A stretch of DNA of 64,000 bases from Chaetoderma sp. LZ-2023a (GCA_034401795.1 CM067360.1:53555768-53619767), one strand, 5' to 3'; shown: positions 10,890 through 22,693, numbered from the stretch's first letter. A program made the numbers and translations. The notes: generated from the letters alone by a model not told the origin.

Positions 10890-12240
10890 CGTTTACACAG
10901 GCTGGTTGAATTTCAAGTTGTTGTCCACATATACATCAAGATCTTTTTCACAGTTCGTTTCTTCCAACATGACACTTTGAGAGTTCTCATTCATCATGTA
11001 TGGAGTTTTGTTGCTTGTTTTTCCCAAATGCATGGTTTTTCATTTTGAGGCATTAAAATGCATTTGCCAAGTATCTGACCAATCTGTCAAAATGTTACGG
11101 TCTGTCTGGAGCTGATCATGATCTTCTGTTTCATTAACTTGAGCAAATAGTTTTGTGTCATCTGCAAACATCTTTGCTATGTTGTGTCCTGTTTGCGGCA
11201 TGTCATTGATGAAACATACAAATCATGGAGGACCTAGTACGCTGCCCTGAGGGATTCCGCTGAGCACTGGTGTCCAACTGGAGCAAGAGCTGATGATCAT
11301 TACTCGTTGCTTTCTATTTTTCAGGAATTCCTCTCTCCACCCAAGAGCATCGCCACCTATGCCATAGCTTTTCAGTTTGCCTAGTAATCTCATGTGGGGT
11401 ACAGTGTCGAATGCTTTGGCAAAGTCAAGGTAAATGACATCCACTGCTTTGCCCTCATCTACCGCCTTGCTGCAGAAGTTGATGGATTCTATAGCCGTGC
11501 TGACAGTCGGTGATGTGGCTGGACATGTGTTTCATCAGCGCATCACTTATAAACTGTTCCATTGTTTTGCATACCACAGATGTTAAGCTTACTGGTCTGT
11601 AGTTGTTGGGTAATGACTGTTTTCCCTTTTTGAAAGTTTGGGTTATCTGCCCATTCTTCCAGACTTGGGGTAGTACTCTTTCTCTTATAGATCTATTAAA
11701 AAGTAGAGTCAGGGGCTTCGCAATCGCTTTACTAGCTTCTTTCTGTACCCTAGGAGGCAGCTCATCCGGTCCTTGCGTTTTCGTTACTGACAGGTTATTA
11801 TGTTTTTTGGCGACATCATCCTCTTTAATCACAATCTCATCCAACCTATCTGACGCTGTTGTATTGGGTAATGTTGGGATGTGTATTGCGTCTTCACAGG
11901 TAAATACACTTGTAAAGTAATTATTTAGTTCTTCTGCCTTCTCTTCATCAGATCCTGTAATTGTGCCGTCCGCTCGTTGCAGGCCTGCCATTCCTGACTT
12001 TGTCTTTAGTTTTGATTTGACGTAGCTGTAAAAAGCTTTCGGGTTGGTTTCAGATTTCTTTGCTACCTCATGTTCAAAATCTCGCTTTGCTTTACACACC
12101 TCCCACTTCAACTGATTGTGACATTTGGCATATTCTTTGTATTCTGATTCATCACGTGTCTCTCTGAATTTGTTGAATGCTGCACGCTTGTTCCTCATTT
12201 TATCTCGAAGGCTGGTTGGTAGTCATCCAAGGGCTTTTTT
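10890..12240 (-). pseudogene. CR1-like LINE reverse transcriptase relic (LINE-1)
   Basis: Reading the minus strand: a charged linker (KRAAFNKFRETRDESEYKEY), then RT blocks DELPPRVQKEASKAI, NYRPVSLTSVVCKTME (fingers), DVIYLDFAKAFDTVPH (motif A), GIPQGSVLGPP (motif B) and, after an in-frame TGA near 11226, FADDTKLFAQ (motif C) and the thumb-side DLDVYVDNNLKFN. This is the non-LTR retrotransposon RT of the CR1/jockey type, which primes on nicked chromosomal DNA. Endonuclease and the last third of the protein are missing, with frameshifts near 11450. Head to head with the next LINE relic. Confidence 0.88.
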
Positions 12241-12684
12241 CTGCTTATGATACGATGTACATTTTGTACCTCTTGTGGATTTTCGTGGGGCACATTTGTT
12301 TACAGCATCGAGGATTTTACTCTTGATGATCATTCAAGAACAAACTCGATATCAACGCCAGAATGCCTATATTCTTATCCCTCACGAAAAGTGGTAACTC
12401 GCATTTATTTCTGTTATTTAATTTTACTGCTTTCTTCGTATTGCGAAAAAAGCATCATAGAAGTATTGCCTTACTTATTAAAATGTTGTAGACATTGAAA
12501 ACATTATAGATAATTTTATTTATAGTGTTTTAACCAGGTTTCATGGCAAACTGAAAGCCCATAGTAAACATATGGGAGGGGTTAGAATCAAGACATAGCC
12601 GAAAGAACTTTTGAATTGGACATAGTAAGCCATACTACAACAAAAACACTGCAGCAATAACAAGCCAATGGCTTATGCTTCGGA
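12241..12684. other. spacer between two LINE relics
   Basis: Nothing recognisable; AT-rich, with no shared repeat visible elsewhere in the window. Confidence 0.4.
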
Positions 12685-13840
12685 GAGGGAGGCAACATCG
12701 ATGTGATCTACTTGGATTTTATGAAAGCATTCGACACGATCCTACACAGGCGGCTTCTGGATAAACTTAAGTTACGGGATAACTGGTAACGTACACAAAT
12801 GGACACAGTCATTTCTGCTCAACCGTAAGCAGCGAACAGTGGTAAACAACACAACGCCATCGTGGTCAGACGGGATCCCACAGGGTAGTGTCCTTGGCCC
12901 GGTACTGTTCGTGCTGTACATAAATAACCTGCCAGAGAGATTGTGTACAGATGCATTCATGTACGCAGACGACAGAAAAGTGTTCCGCCAGATAAATGGT
13001 GAGGCAGACCAAGTAAATCTACAAGATCTCTATAGACTGCAAGATTGGTCAGATGACTGGCTACTGAGATTCCACCCCGACAAATGTAAACTGATGAGTG
13101 GGAAGACCATCTGAGAACGAGAAGTACTACTTTATGACGGGAAAGACGGCTGAAGAACCACAGCACGAGCTAATGAAGGTCAGCAAAGAAAAAGATCTCT
13201 GTGTCACCATTGACTCCAAACCATCATTCAAGGAGCACATAACGGAGAAAGTAAACAAGGCGACACAGCTGATTATCCATAGATCATTTATATACATTGA
13301 CCATGAAACCTTCAAATGGCTTTATAAAGCATTAGTAAGACCCCATCTAGAATATGCAAGCATCGTGTGCCATCAGTTCCGGAAAAAAGATGTAACCATG
13401 ATAGAAAATGTGCAAAGAAGGGCAATAAAACTGGTTCCAGGGCTGAAATATTTAGAATATTAAGACCGCCTGAGGACCCTGAAGTTGCCACCACTGGCCT
13501 ATCGGAGATTGCGAGGTGACATGATAGAGACGTATAAGATTATCCATGATAAATATGACCCTGAAGTAAGTCCTGTTATCCAACTGAGAGGCTCGGCAAC
13601 AAGAGGGCACAGACTAAAGGTGTTCAAGAAAAGAGCAGAACCATTGAACAGCCTGCCAGAGGAAGTGATCAACGCACTGACTGTAAAAACCTTCGAGAAG
13701 CGGTTAGACAAGCACTGGCAACGCCAAGACATCCTCTACAACTATAAGGCCCAAATCGATAATTCGAGGCACACCATGCAAGTATCCTATGGTACCCACA
13801 TATTGCGCATGCTTGGATTATCGCTTCCTATCAAATAGTC
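12685..13840 (+). pseudogene. CR1-like LINE reverse transcriptase, C-terminal part (LINE-2)
   Basis: Starts inside the RT at motif A (VIYLDFMKAFDTILHRRLL), loses frame near 12780, resumes with GIPQGSVLGPVLFVLYINN (motif B) and FMYADDRKVF (motif C), then the thumb block KDLCVTIDSKPSFKEHI. It continues through the post-RT segment with ETFKWLYKALVRPHLEYAS, RRAIKLVPGLKYLEY and LPEEVINALTVKTFEKRLD, ending at 13838. This arrangement is that of a 5'-truncated CR1-type insertion, the usual fate of LINEs. At least three frame breaks, so inactive. Confidence 0.88.
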
Positions 13841-14486
13841 TGAGCAAAAATTGTAATTATTGAACAAATATGAGAAACTAGCATGGGTTCTTATTCATCT
13901 GTATGCATCTTGACTTTTTAATTGTCGGTCTGCGTAAAATAAAGCCCAAAAGGAGAAGCTACCGAATCCAATGGCATACCCACTTTTTGCGCACAGGCAA
14001 AAAGTATTTGTTTTGCAGCATATGCTACCACATCTTTAACATATGGTTCACATGAACGCATTGTTGCTGAAGATTAACCAATGGTAACATATGTATCATA
14101 TTTGAAAGATTGGTTTGACAAATGGTGACCCTGACTGCGTAAAAACGTCTGTGTTATTCTCAAAGGGGAAGAAAATGTGATCTGAAATTATTTAATCATC
14201 AAATATAGGTACAAGGCTTAATATTCTATGTTTCTAAGAACAATTTTTGCCATAGATGTGAAAATTTTGAAATAATATGTCAGTGTCAGAAATCAACAGC
14301 ACTGCTTTAAACCTACATTGACAAGTAGTTTCACAATTTCAAGTGGAGAAAGTCTTGCATGAGCAAAATGATTAACCATAGATTGACATGTGAATCAATA
14401 TGTGTGCGTGCCGATCGTGAGGGACTCTCACAAGAGGTACTTGAATGCGTATGCGCAAAGAGAAGGGATGCGCAAATACAGGGAAC
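13841..14486. other. flank 3' of LINE-2
   Basis: AT-rich sequence with no gene. A poly(A) or microsatellite tail that would mark the LINE 3' end is not evident. Confidence 0.4.
14479..14486. repeat. target site duplication, left (CAGGGAAC)
   Basis: Identical to 15584-15591 on the other side of the MITE. Confidence 0.9.
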
Positions 14487-15583
14487 TAGGCTTGCGCGAT
14501 TTTTCGATTTAATCGTGAAGTTCAATTTATTTTTAAAATCGTGATTTTTACGATGTAATTGAGGAAAAATCGTCAACAATTTCACGTTATTTTAAAATCT
14601 GAAGTGTGTACTTTTCCGTCGCATTTTATCAGTACATGAGTACAATTATAATCGATTCACGCCTGTGTTCCATGTGTTTATATCCCGCCGTACTAATCAC
14701 AACACAAAGCGCTACAATAAACAAGCTACAGTAACAACAGCACGGTAACACCTTTGTCATTGAGAAAACCAGCTAGTTACTCCGTCGAATCGCCATATAA
14801 TTTTCTTTCTTTCGCTGCAGACCCTGAGTCTGTCGTGAAATGCCAAGTATATACTTAGTTGCAGTGTTAGGAAATCAGTAATTCTTTTTAATTCTAGAGT
14901 TTAGAGGCTGCGGTGTAATAATTTTTCCTTTTTGATTCGGTTGTCGTGTCAAATTAAAGAAAATAAAGCAACAGCATTCTAGATTGTTTGATTTTGAACT
15001 GTGCGTTCTGTTGATTACTCTTAAATGTAAATCGTACATTCTGAAAGCAACTATAAACTGCACGAAAGGACGCGTTTACGCCGTTACACTCGTACCTACT
15101 CAAAGCTAAAGTCCTATGTATGTGGATTGCGCAGTATCTTCCCGGGTACTAATATTAGCGTCTTCCCGTTACTCAGGTAATGACCTAAACTCGTCCTACA
15201 AAGGGAGGCTATAAGCGGAAGCTGATACATCATGTAATTTTTATTTTTTTCTCGGCGACATTTTATCTCAAATTTGGATGAAATAAATAATGTTTATTAA
15301 ACTATACGCAATATTTAAGCGGTCCCAATTAATAATTCCACTCCCGCGATGATGGATATAATGTATACATTAAACATAGACGTAGGATGGTAAGAATTCG
15401 TCGCATGAAAATGTGTTCTAATTTCGTGATATTTTTGTATCATTTATTTCAACGTTTTCTAGAAACAAGTCACGTTACCCCGGTTTATACTTTTGTGAAT
15501 TTGGATCCACGATTTAATCGAAAATCGCGATTTTTTATATAAATTCGATCGCGATGTTTCAAAGCAAAAATCGTGCAAGCCTA
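14487..15583. mobile_element. hAT-type MITE, copy 1
   Basis: A 1097-bp non-coding element with terminal inverted repeat TAGGCTTGC at the left and GCAAGCCTA at the right, continuing imperfectly inward (CGATTTTT). It is flanked by a perfect 8-bp direct repeat CAGGGAAC (14479-14486 and 15584-15591). Eight-base target duplications and TAGG-type termini are the hAT superfamily signature. A second copy of similar length lies at 58555-59683 with its own, different 8-bp duplication. Subterminal regions contain palindromic CGATTTAATCG and AATCGCGATT blocks at both ends, plausible transposase binding sites. No transposase ORF. Confidence 0.9.
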
Positions 15584-15591
15584 CAGGGAAC

Positions 15592-16529
15592 ACAATGATA
15601 ATTGTAGACACCGATGAAGTATGAAGATCTGGACATATAGGAGAAGTCCTGCGTCCAGCACCAACTTATGGTATGGTAAAATGATGATTCAAGATTCAAG
15701 ATTATTTATTCAATAATTCCAAGATAAACGTATTCACGAATCATACCAGGTTGTCCGCCTAAGGCAGTGCCTATTGTTATGGCGGACACCTTACACACAT
15801 ATATACAGGTATATATAAATTAGACAAGACAGTACTTACACAAACAATTATAAATTCAGACATTACATTTACTACTTCCTTATTAACCCTTTGACCCTTG
15901 ATCCACATAAACAGTTTAAATTTCAAAAAGGAAATATGCCAATTCGCGGGTCAAGAGGAGACCACCCCTCCCCACACACCCAGCACCCTCCCACACCCCA
16001 CTCCAACCCCACCCCCACACTCCCCCCCCCCAGAGTTCACCACCAGTTCAATTATCTTGTCAGTCATTACAGTGGAAAGAAAAATTCCAGGAGTTGACCT
16101 CTCTCAGTCCACGAACCAACATATAATACTGTAACAGCAGGGTGTGTGAAAGAGTTAGTCATTTGGGTTATTATTATTATTATTATTATTATTTTGCGAT
16201 ACATATGGGTAGTAAATAAGGACAAGACAGTTACGTAACAGACAAGCACAGAACATAGTCAAGTTCAATAATATACATGGATGTCTATGATTATAGATAC
16301 AACAATAAACATTTATATATTTTTGGGGGAGGGTACTTTTACTTATAATGATGATATACTGTTTACAGGATGCTGGCTAATGGGGAGCATCCTTGGACAA
16401 GGGAAGGGGGATGGAGGGGAGGGGTGCTCCTTCTCCTGCTCGTCCTGTAGTTTGTTACTATGGTAATTGAAATTATTATTGGATATAATAGCAAGTGGAA
16501 TCATCTAGTCATAATTCTAGTAGTAGTAG

Positions 16530-16597
<68 letters not shown>

Positions 16598-16880
16598 CAT
16601 GTAGTAGTAGTGCTAGTAGCAGTAGTAGCAGCAGAAGTAGCATCAGTATTAGTAGCAGGTTAATAGTTTTTTCAAAACAAGAAAAGAAGCATGTTATATA
16701 GATAGAACAAATTTTCTGTCAAATACTATAAAATTATTTGGACCAATAGACATCGCTGTCCTATTAGACAGCAATGTCTTAGGATCCAATTATGCACGAG
16801 TATAAAACAGCATTTTTTACCTTGTTTTGTAGACGAGTCGGGCCATTTTTTAGCTGTACTGCATGAGTTAGATAATACTA
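15592..16880. other. non-coding, microsatellite-rich spacer
   Basis: Contains ATTCAAGATTCAAGATTATT near 15686, a motif often seen at LINE 3' tails, which may be the tail of LINE-3 (minus). Also holds a C-rich tract at 15960-16035, a TTA run at about 16165-16195 and the large AGT array at 16515-16640. The long valine or serine ORFs here are translations of the microsatellite. Confidence 0.5.
16515..16640. repeat. (AGT)n trinucleotide microsatellite
   Basis: About forty AGT triplets with a few interruptions. No gene is implied. Confidence 0.95.
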
Positions 16881-16889
16881 GTATGTGTT

Positions 16890-17260
16890 AATCAAGTAGT
16901 TTTTTAGTTGTTTTCTTGCACAATTTTGTTAATAGAATTTTCTCACGTGTTTCCTGTTTTGTGTTGTTCCATAGTTTAGTGGCTGCAAATGATATTCGGT
17001 GTTTTCCTATGTCTGTCCGTGTGTATTGCTCATGTAGTTTATGTCTGTTTTGTTATGTTGGTGGATGTTAATATTGTTTATAAAGAAGGGGGCTATTGAT
17101 TTGGGTAAAGTGTCGTGGTGGAAGTCTTTGACAATAGTCTTGAATAGTTAGCATTTGAGATTTTCCTATCCTATGTCGGTGAGCTTAAGCAATTTTTCTG
17201 GTTTGAACATGTTTTGGCCCTCTGCTGGCCTAGAAAATAGTTTGATGCTTTTGTTGGAGA
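16890..17260 (-). pseudogene. LINE C-terminal (post-RT) fragment (LINE-3)
   Basis: On the minus strand the blocks KPEKLLKLTDIG, LFKTIVKDFHHDTLPKSIAP and, after a frameshift, DIGKHRISFAATKLWNN followed by a Lys-rich end KKTTKKLLD and a stop are readable. The pattern 'short ORF end with FAATKLWN and a lysine tail' is that of the extreme C-terminus of CR1-superfamily LINE proteins. No RT catalytic motif is left. The 3' untranslated part may run left to the ATTCAAGATTCAAGATT motif at 15686. Confidence 0.62.
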
Positions 17261-18160
17261 CTGAATTTTAGATATGCTGTTATTATAGATTAGATGATGA
17301 TGATGATGATGATGTATCTTGAAGATTCGAAAACTGGTATTTACACATTTAATTAATTTATGTCTCAACTATACCACATGTTATAATTAAATATACAACA
17401 AGGACATCACAGCATTAATAAATATATCATTTTAATTTTTTTAATATGTCTCCTTGGCATTTAAATGATTAATTTTCGCGCTCATAACGGGTTAAGAATA
17501 ATTTTTTTATTTTACCCCGGACTATCCGTTACTAATTTGGTTAATCAGTTCGGTATCCAGTCAATCTGTACTCTGACGATTCCATGCAAGCCAAGCCGTA
17601 CCATTTTGTATTCGTAACCTCAGCTAAATTCTGGACGCGGGTTTCCTTATATGTCCAGATCTTTATTTTCATCCTCTGTTTTTTCTAAGACTGGTGCAGC
17701 CATGAATCTTGAATCTTCTTAGTAGATTCCTCCAAATATGGAGCACCTCCTTTCAGGAATAGAAAGTTCACGTTGTAAGTGAATAGATAAATAAACAGTT
17801 AATCACGCAGGCACGTCGATATCTGAGGCAGCGGAGACAAGGTTAAATAGTAATCTCGCAAGCACATCGATAACCAAGGCAGCGGAGGTAAATTTTGTTC
17901 AGTTTGGTTATATACACATATATATATACATAGCAAATGATTGAGCGGGATGTATTTGTTCGGAAATGTAAGCAGAATAGACTTAGTCAAACGCTAACTG
18001 GGTGACTAGTAATTACTTGCTAAAAGGTTCCTTGAATTAATTTGATCAGACTAGGTACGGTTTACATTCAATGTGTCTGGATCATTGAACGTGGCGTAGT
18101 TACGGGGCCGGTTGAATTGTTGGTCAGCAAACACCATCTCTCTCTATGCAGCTTGAAGAG
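17261..18160. other. non-coding spacer
   Basis: GAT-type microsatellite at 17295-17318 and a short duplicated block (CGATATCTGAGGCAGCGGAG / CGATAACCAAGGCAGCGGAG) at 17816-17890, spaced about 53 bp. Nothing else recognised. Confidence 0.45.
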
Positions 18161-18742
18161 TCAGGAGCATGTTATCCGTTCCAGCTTCATACATAGTTCA
18201 TTATCAGAGCGGATCACCTCTGGTATAGACTCATGGTCTAGGTCCAATATGGCCTGAAGTAGTAGCTCTTTGTTGTGAGCAAGGAGAGCGTCGCACCCTG
18301 ATGAATTTGTGGCGCTAAGTAGGTCGTTGATACATGGAGCACGTACATTTGCTAGGCTAGGGCATACTAAGATAAAGTGCTTCCTATCTGCTGGTGCTGT
18401 GCCACAGAGTTTGCATGTAGGATCTGTGTTGAACTGATTTTGTTTGGCCTGATTAGCCTGGAGCCAATATGTTCCTGTGAGAATCCTAGCTTTGATGACT
18501 GCTGTGCGTTGCTGGTTACGACTATTTGTTGAGGCTTTCCATAGCCTGGCTACATTGAAGGAGCTGATAGAAGCCATAGAGACGTACTTAAGTGATGACT
18601 TAGTGTCTAGTTCACCTGTTAACACATTGCTCCAATAGCTCATAACTGCAGATTTTACTTCTTTCGCACATAGGGTTTTAGAGTGGAAGTTGCATGTTCT
18701 GTTCTGCCTTTGGATAGCCCTCCAGTTGGTTGGAGCAACCAC
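18161..18742 (-). pseudogene. non-LTR retrotransposon C-terminal zinc-binding region (LINE-4)
   Basis: A 193-codon open frame whose middle reads IKARILTGTYWLQANQAK, CKLCGTAPADRKHFILVC and PSLANVR. The arrangement CxxC...H....C after an 'R.LTGTY.L' block matches the reverse-transcriptase zinc-binding domain (zf-RVT type) found after the RT and RNase H of several LINE clades. No RT or RNase H is present upstream, so it is an isolated 3' fragment. The reading frame is unusually clean for a relic. A domesticated fragment is possible but there is no evidence for it. Confidence 0.7.
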
Positions 18743-19044
18743 ATGTATGTGGTAGTAGCTATTACGATTATAATCACATGAATTACAGTTCGAATATTAC
18801 AGTTACGCGAACTACAGTTCAACGAAGATACGTGATGCGGAAACTTGATAGCATAAGCGAGAGTCACGAGTGACCATGTGTCCCAGTGCAGAAATCTTAA
18901 GCACTGCGTCGAACTGCATGGTAATTCATCTCCTGCTGTGCCCAGTGTGTGCATGTCTAATCGTACTTCAAATGGATTTACAGTAAGAGTACTCACCACT
19001 TCTTCTTGAAGGCTGTTCCATGGATAGCCTGAACTGCTTATACA
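18743..19044. other. spacer without recognised feature
   Basis: A short inverted motif run (CGTAACTG / CAGTTACG-like) near 18785-18810; nothing coding recognised. Confidence 0.35.
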
Positions 19045-19257
19045 CTATGCGTTGATGTGAGTATATTGTAGCGAACACACATGATGAAGACTGACTGGCC
19101 GCAGACTGTCGTCATCATTGGCCACAGAGGACAGTGCTGAGACAGCGGCCAGTGGGCCATCGTAGACCTCTGTGTCAAGCAGGTGCTCGCTCAGGGCAGC
19201 GTGGCATACCTGCAGCTGCGCCATTAGCTCCCCGAGCGGCTGCATCTGCTCGGCCGG
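19045..19257 (-). other. unrecognised coding-like ORF cut by Gypsy LTR
   Basis: A minus-strand frame reads TPAEQMQPLGELMAQLQVCH, then ALSEHLLDTEVYDGP, then LAAVSALSSVANDDDSLRP. It is GC-rich with third-position C/G, unlike its surroundings, and the helix looks amphipathic. It stops being coding-like exactly where the LTR of G1 begins (19258), so a pre-existing coding exon or TE gene may have been interrupted. I do not recognise the protein. It could also be chance. Confidence 0.25.
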
Positions 19258-19635
19258 TGTAGCGTATCGGCCAGACAGGTACGAACTGTCCCAGCTCAGC
19301 TGGTGACGGGACGGCTGTCCTGGATACGTTCTGAGCACAGCCCCCTTAGTAGGATAGTACATGTACATAGAAGCATATAAGAGAGGTTTCTAAAATGACT
19401 AAGTCTATGAGATCGTGTAGTGCGCATGCGCGCATCAGAGCTTCCCTGACATCATGTTTCAGTGTTGGGAGAGAATTCATACGAAAATGTACCGGCAATG
19501 AAACGAGGAATTCAAAACTGTAAACCATTTTAAAATCGGTTCAGAAACGAACGAGTTATCCTTATTCTTCTCCTTAAATTATGCTCAAAATATTGAAAAC
19601 GTCATAAGTGCCTCTATGTACTAAGTGAATGGGAA

Positions 19636-20044
19636 CAGGGCCGTATTTAGATATGTGGGGGTCCTGGGGCAAAGAGTGAGCGGGGGTCTGGGGGTCCTCC
19701 TCCGGAAATTTGTTTACATCTAGGTGCTCTGAGACGGCCAGAGTGTCTACTTTTAGGGTGAATTATGGCGCTTTCTTTCGTTGTAAAATTATTTTATTTT
19801 GCAAATTTTCGTAATTAACATTGTTGCCGAACACCAAACAAGAATTGGGGCCCCCACAAATATTAGAATAGAATTATAATGCATGATTAAAAGTTCTAAA
19901 CTAATAAAGTTTGGTTTAAATGTCCTATAACTTCCAAAAAAGTGCATAATTTTTGTTTTCATTTTTAAATTGTGGGGACCCCTTGCTTGTGGGGGCCCCG
20001 GGGCTTTTGCCCTGCTTGCCCCCCCCCCCTTAAATAGGGCCCTG
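19636..20044. mobile_element. hAT-type MITE inserted in G1 LTR
   Basis: A 409-bp non-coding insertion with terminal repeats CAGGGCCGTATTTA (left) and TAAATAGGGCCCTG (right, one mismatch), flanked by AATGGGAA (19628-19635) and AATGGGGA (20045-20052), an 8-bp duplication with one change. CAGGG termini and 8-bp duplications are typical of hAT. G- and C-rich subterminal runs follow the repeats. It interrupts LTR homology, which resumes right after it. Confidence 0.85.
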
Positions 20045-20137
20045 AATGGGGAGGATGTTTATCACGTGATAATGGCCTGCCCTTCCAGCTCGCACGCTGA
20101 TTGGCTACAGATTACGAGTTGATTGGCAGAGCATTGT

Positions 20138-20164
20138 CGCTACGACGTCATGAGGAGTATAAAA
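20138..20164 (+). promoter_or_regulatory. G1 LTR promoter (CRE-like site and TATA box)
   Basis: ACGACGTCATGAGG followed by TATAAAAG, with two ATTGG (CCAAT) boxes 25-60 bp upstream. The same arrangement is present in G2 (28780-28801), in the inverted LTR (37575-37600) and in the minus-strand promoter near 40295. Confidence 0.7.
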
Positions 20165-21320
20165 GAAGTGAAGAACCAAGAATCAAGACCCACACTTCAA
20201 TGAGAGAGAAGGTGGTAGGTTGTGTGGCCAGAGCAGTACAAGACGTGGGCAACTGCTTACTGACTGTGATTACCATACAACCACTGCAGTGCCTTTTGGA
20301 TTTCAGATCTTAGTCTCTGGCACACAGCCACTGAATCCACATCTATGTTTTTGTATGCTCTCGGGAGGATATCACCCGAGGGCAAATAAGTAAATCTAAA
20401 AGAAGGAGCCTTCACTTCCAACAACATCAGGAGAGTCTTCCTGCAGATGGGCCTTGCAGCCCTGATGTAAAGAACTCATAGTATATGGAACGAGTAGTGA
20501 TTCTTGGTGGACGACTCGTCAGATCTGCCGGACCACGCCGAAAAGTGGTAATCAAACTCTGCACAATGTATTGTGCATAGCATTTAACGTGTAGACCACA
20601 GTCTAGTGGGACTTTGCCTGGTGCACTGCACAAGCTATCCAGTGCATCATGTACTGTGTACATGGAAGATGCACATGCAACATTATTTAACATTCAACTA
20701 TAGCCTTTTATTACTACAGAGCAGCTTTCAACTTCCACTAAATTACAGAACTTTTTGTCATACTGTTTAAATTAATATGACTATCTAGTGGACATCTGCA
20801 ACCGCAATCGTTCTTCTTCGCCGTCTTTGAGAGTGAGCCACATCAACAGTTTACCTTCGGATATTTGCCCAGCAACTTCAGAATCGAGCCATCTTGCATT
20901 CCTCATCCGGAACGTATCATCTACTGTGATCTACGAACTTTTTCCGTACCGATGACTAATAGGTACTCATCTAACTGTATTTTCATATTATTGTATTTTT
21001 ACATTTATAGGTACTGATGACTAATAAGTACCGACCGGTCGTCTGATGCCGCATTTTATAGTTTATCTTTATACTGTATATATTATCCTTGTTTTGTGCT
21101 GATGACTAACACGCACCGCATGGTCATGCAACCTTAATTATTGTCAATGCTGTGATCATTAGTTATATATATGACAGCAGCCATCCTAGTTACTTGTTTT
21201 GTTTATTTTATGTAAAATACTAGGACCGCAGTATGCTAGGCTACACTATACAGCAGCAATAAAACCACATCACATTGTTCCCCAGCATCACTTTTTCACT
21301 GAGGTCACTGTTCAGGTTCT

Positions 21321-22693
21321 CATTAAGCGAGCCTGACATGGGATCGACTAAACCTGGCTTTTCTAGCTCGATAGAATAGGTTTAGAAGTATTTAGGAATG
21401 GTTGCTCATTAGGAGTCATTTGTGTAAGACTCTTTTCTGGATGTAGCGGATATGTAACACTGCACAATGGCTAGGTGGTATAAATTGGCCATATACCTTA
21501 GGGCCTTCTTATTAATATATGAGCGATTGTTTCTTTCTACGTTCCTCCAGCCATAAGGCGTATAATTGTCTGGACCGCCCCTCGACACGTTGGTGTGATC
21601 CGACTCTGTAAACTATTGGGGTGAAGACTAAAGTGTCGATTCCGCACACACTCACCCTGTATCTTCGGATACTAGTTAGCATAAATATCCATGCCAAAGT
21701 AGGAAGCACTGCAAAAACATTATATTATTTTTACTGGCCAGCAGTGCATCTCTGGACAATCTTAGCATAACCCTAATGACAGGTAAAATGTTAGTCCCTG
21801 GGAGCAGATCCTACATGATCTGTCCCCATCACACCAGGTGAAGGGTGGGTCATGGATCTCCCTCTAACTCTTCACTGTGACTGGGTGCAGTCTTGGAACA
21901 CACCATGCCCTCACGGGAAGATCACTATAGTTGGATATCCGTCTCCTTGTCTCCACCATAAAAGTATATGCGCTTTTCAAATGCTTTTGTAAATATGTCT
22001 TATCCCAGTGATGGTGTATGTGGTTGTGGTGCGATAAGTAATAGGATCGTTATATGATTCAGGAACTGCCGCACCGTGACATGTCCGCTCACTGTTTTTC
22101 TGAGGGGGATGCTCCGTAAGGTGACCATATGGAAACCGAGCAGTTCCGCCAGTAAGGTTAGTTTACGGTGTAGCGGAAGGACCGCATAAATAAAGTGGCA
22201 ACTACCAATGCAGTATCTTTAATCTACATAAGATGACGATGTTGAATTCTTCGGACATCATCCACCCCATCTTCATGTAATTCAGCGTACATCACAATAG
22301 CATAGTTTCACTAGGCTAACCCGCACTGCACACTTAGCATATGTTTGAAAATGAGAGTGGCTCTTTTTGCCAACTCTCTTCATCCACTTCAGCGTTGAAG
22401 GCATTTTCCTGTGATGGAGGCCCGCGCGAGGCACTTTCCTCTCGCATCAATAATATTTTGTCATGGGTATAATGGTTTATATTAAACCGCATATGTGACC
22501 ATGCTAGGACTCTCCCTTGCAGGGTTACCTCACAGGTTTATAGATTAGCACGGTACCTCTGAGGAGCCCACATTAAACAAGACATCAACTTAGTTCCATG
22601 TACTATATTTTCTCTCTCATACTAGCAAACGAGTAGTATTGTTTGTTTTAGTTATATCATTTTATTAATTATGTCTAATTCCCAAATTAAGTA
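21321..22693 (+). other. G1 leader, non-coding
   Basis: Long untranslated region conserved in pieces with G2 (29880-31480), including an AATAAA at about 22190 matched by AATAAA at about 30820 in G2. No long ORF. Function unknown; the conserved AATAAA might mean the LTR or its R region is longer than I can define. Confidence 0.45.

Larger units (their letters stand above)
19258..21320 (+). repeat. 5' LTR and start of leader of G1
   Basis: Start set by the shared TGTAG with the LTR at 38116 (minus), upstream of which the two copies diverge. Shared landmarks: CAGCTNAGCTGG (19288), TCCTGGATACG, AAAATGACTAAGT (19393), ATGCGCATGCGC-like repeat, AAACCATTTTAAAATCGGTT (19521), then CCAAT-type GATTGG boxes and the TATA at 20158. 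The 3' boundary of the LTR cannot be fixed because no second LTR of this copy exists. The given end is the last strongly shared block (CACTATACAGCA to TTTTTCACTGAGGTC). Confidence 0.65.

Noticed and set aside
14487-15583. Tc1/mariner-type element with TA duplication
   Set aside because: TA occurs at both ends, but it belongs to the terminal repeats; both copies have perfect 8-bp duplications just outside, which fits hAT.
16460-16701. Open frames of poly-Val and poly-Ser
   Set aside because: Direct translation of the (AGT)n microsatellite; no coding signal on either side.
15625-17662. Terminal inverted repeats GATCTGGACATATA around LINE-3
   Set aside because: The 15-bp matches exist at 15625 and 17648, but the neighbouring ATTCAAGATTC motif is in the wrong order for a common inverted repeat, so no element end can be claimed.
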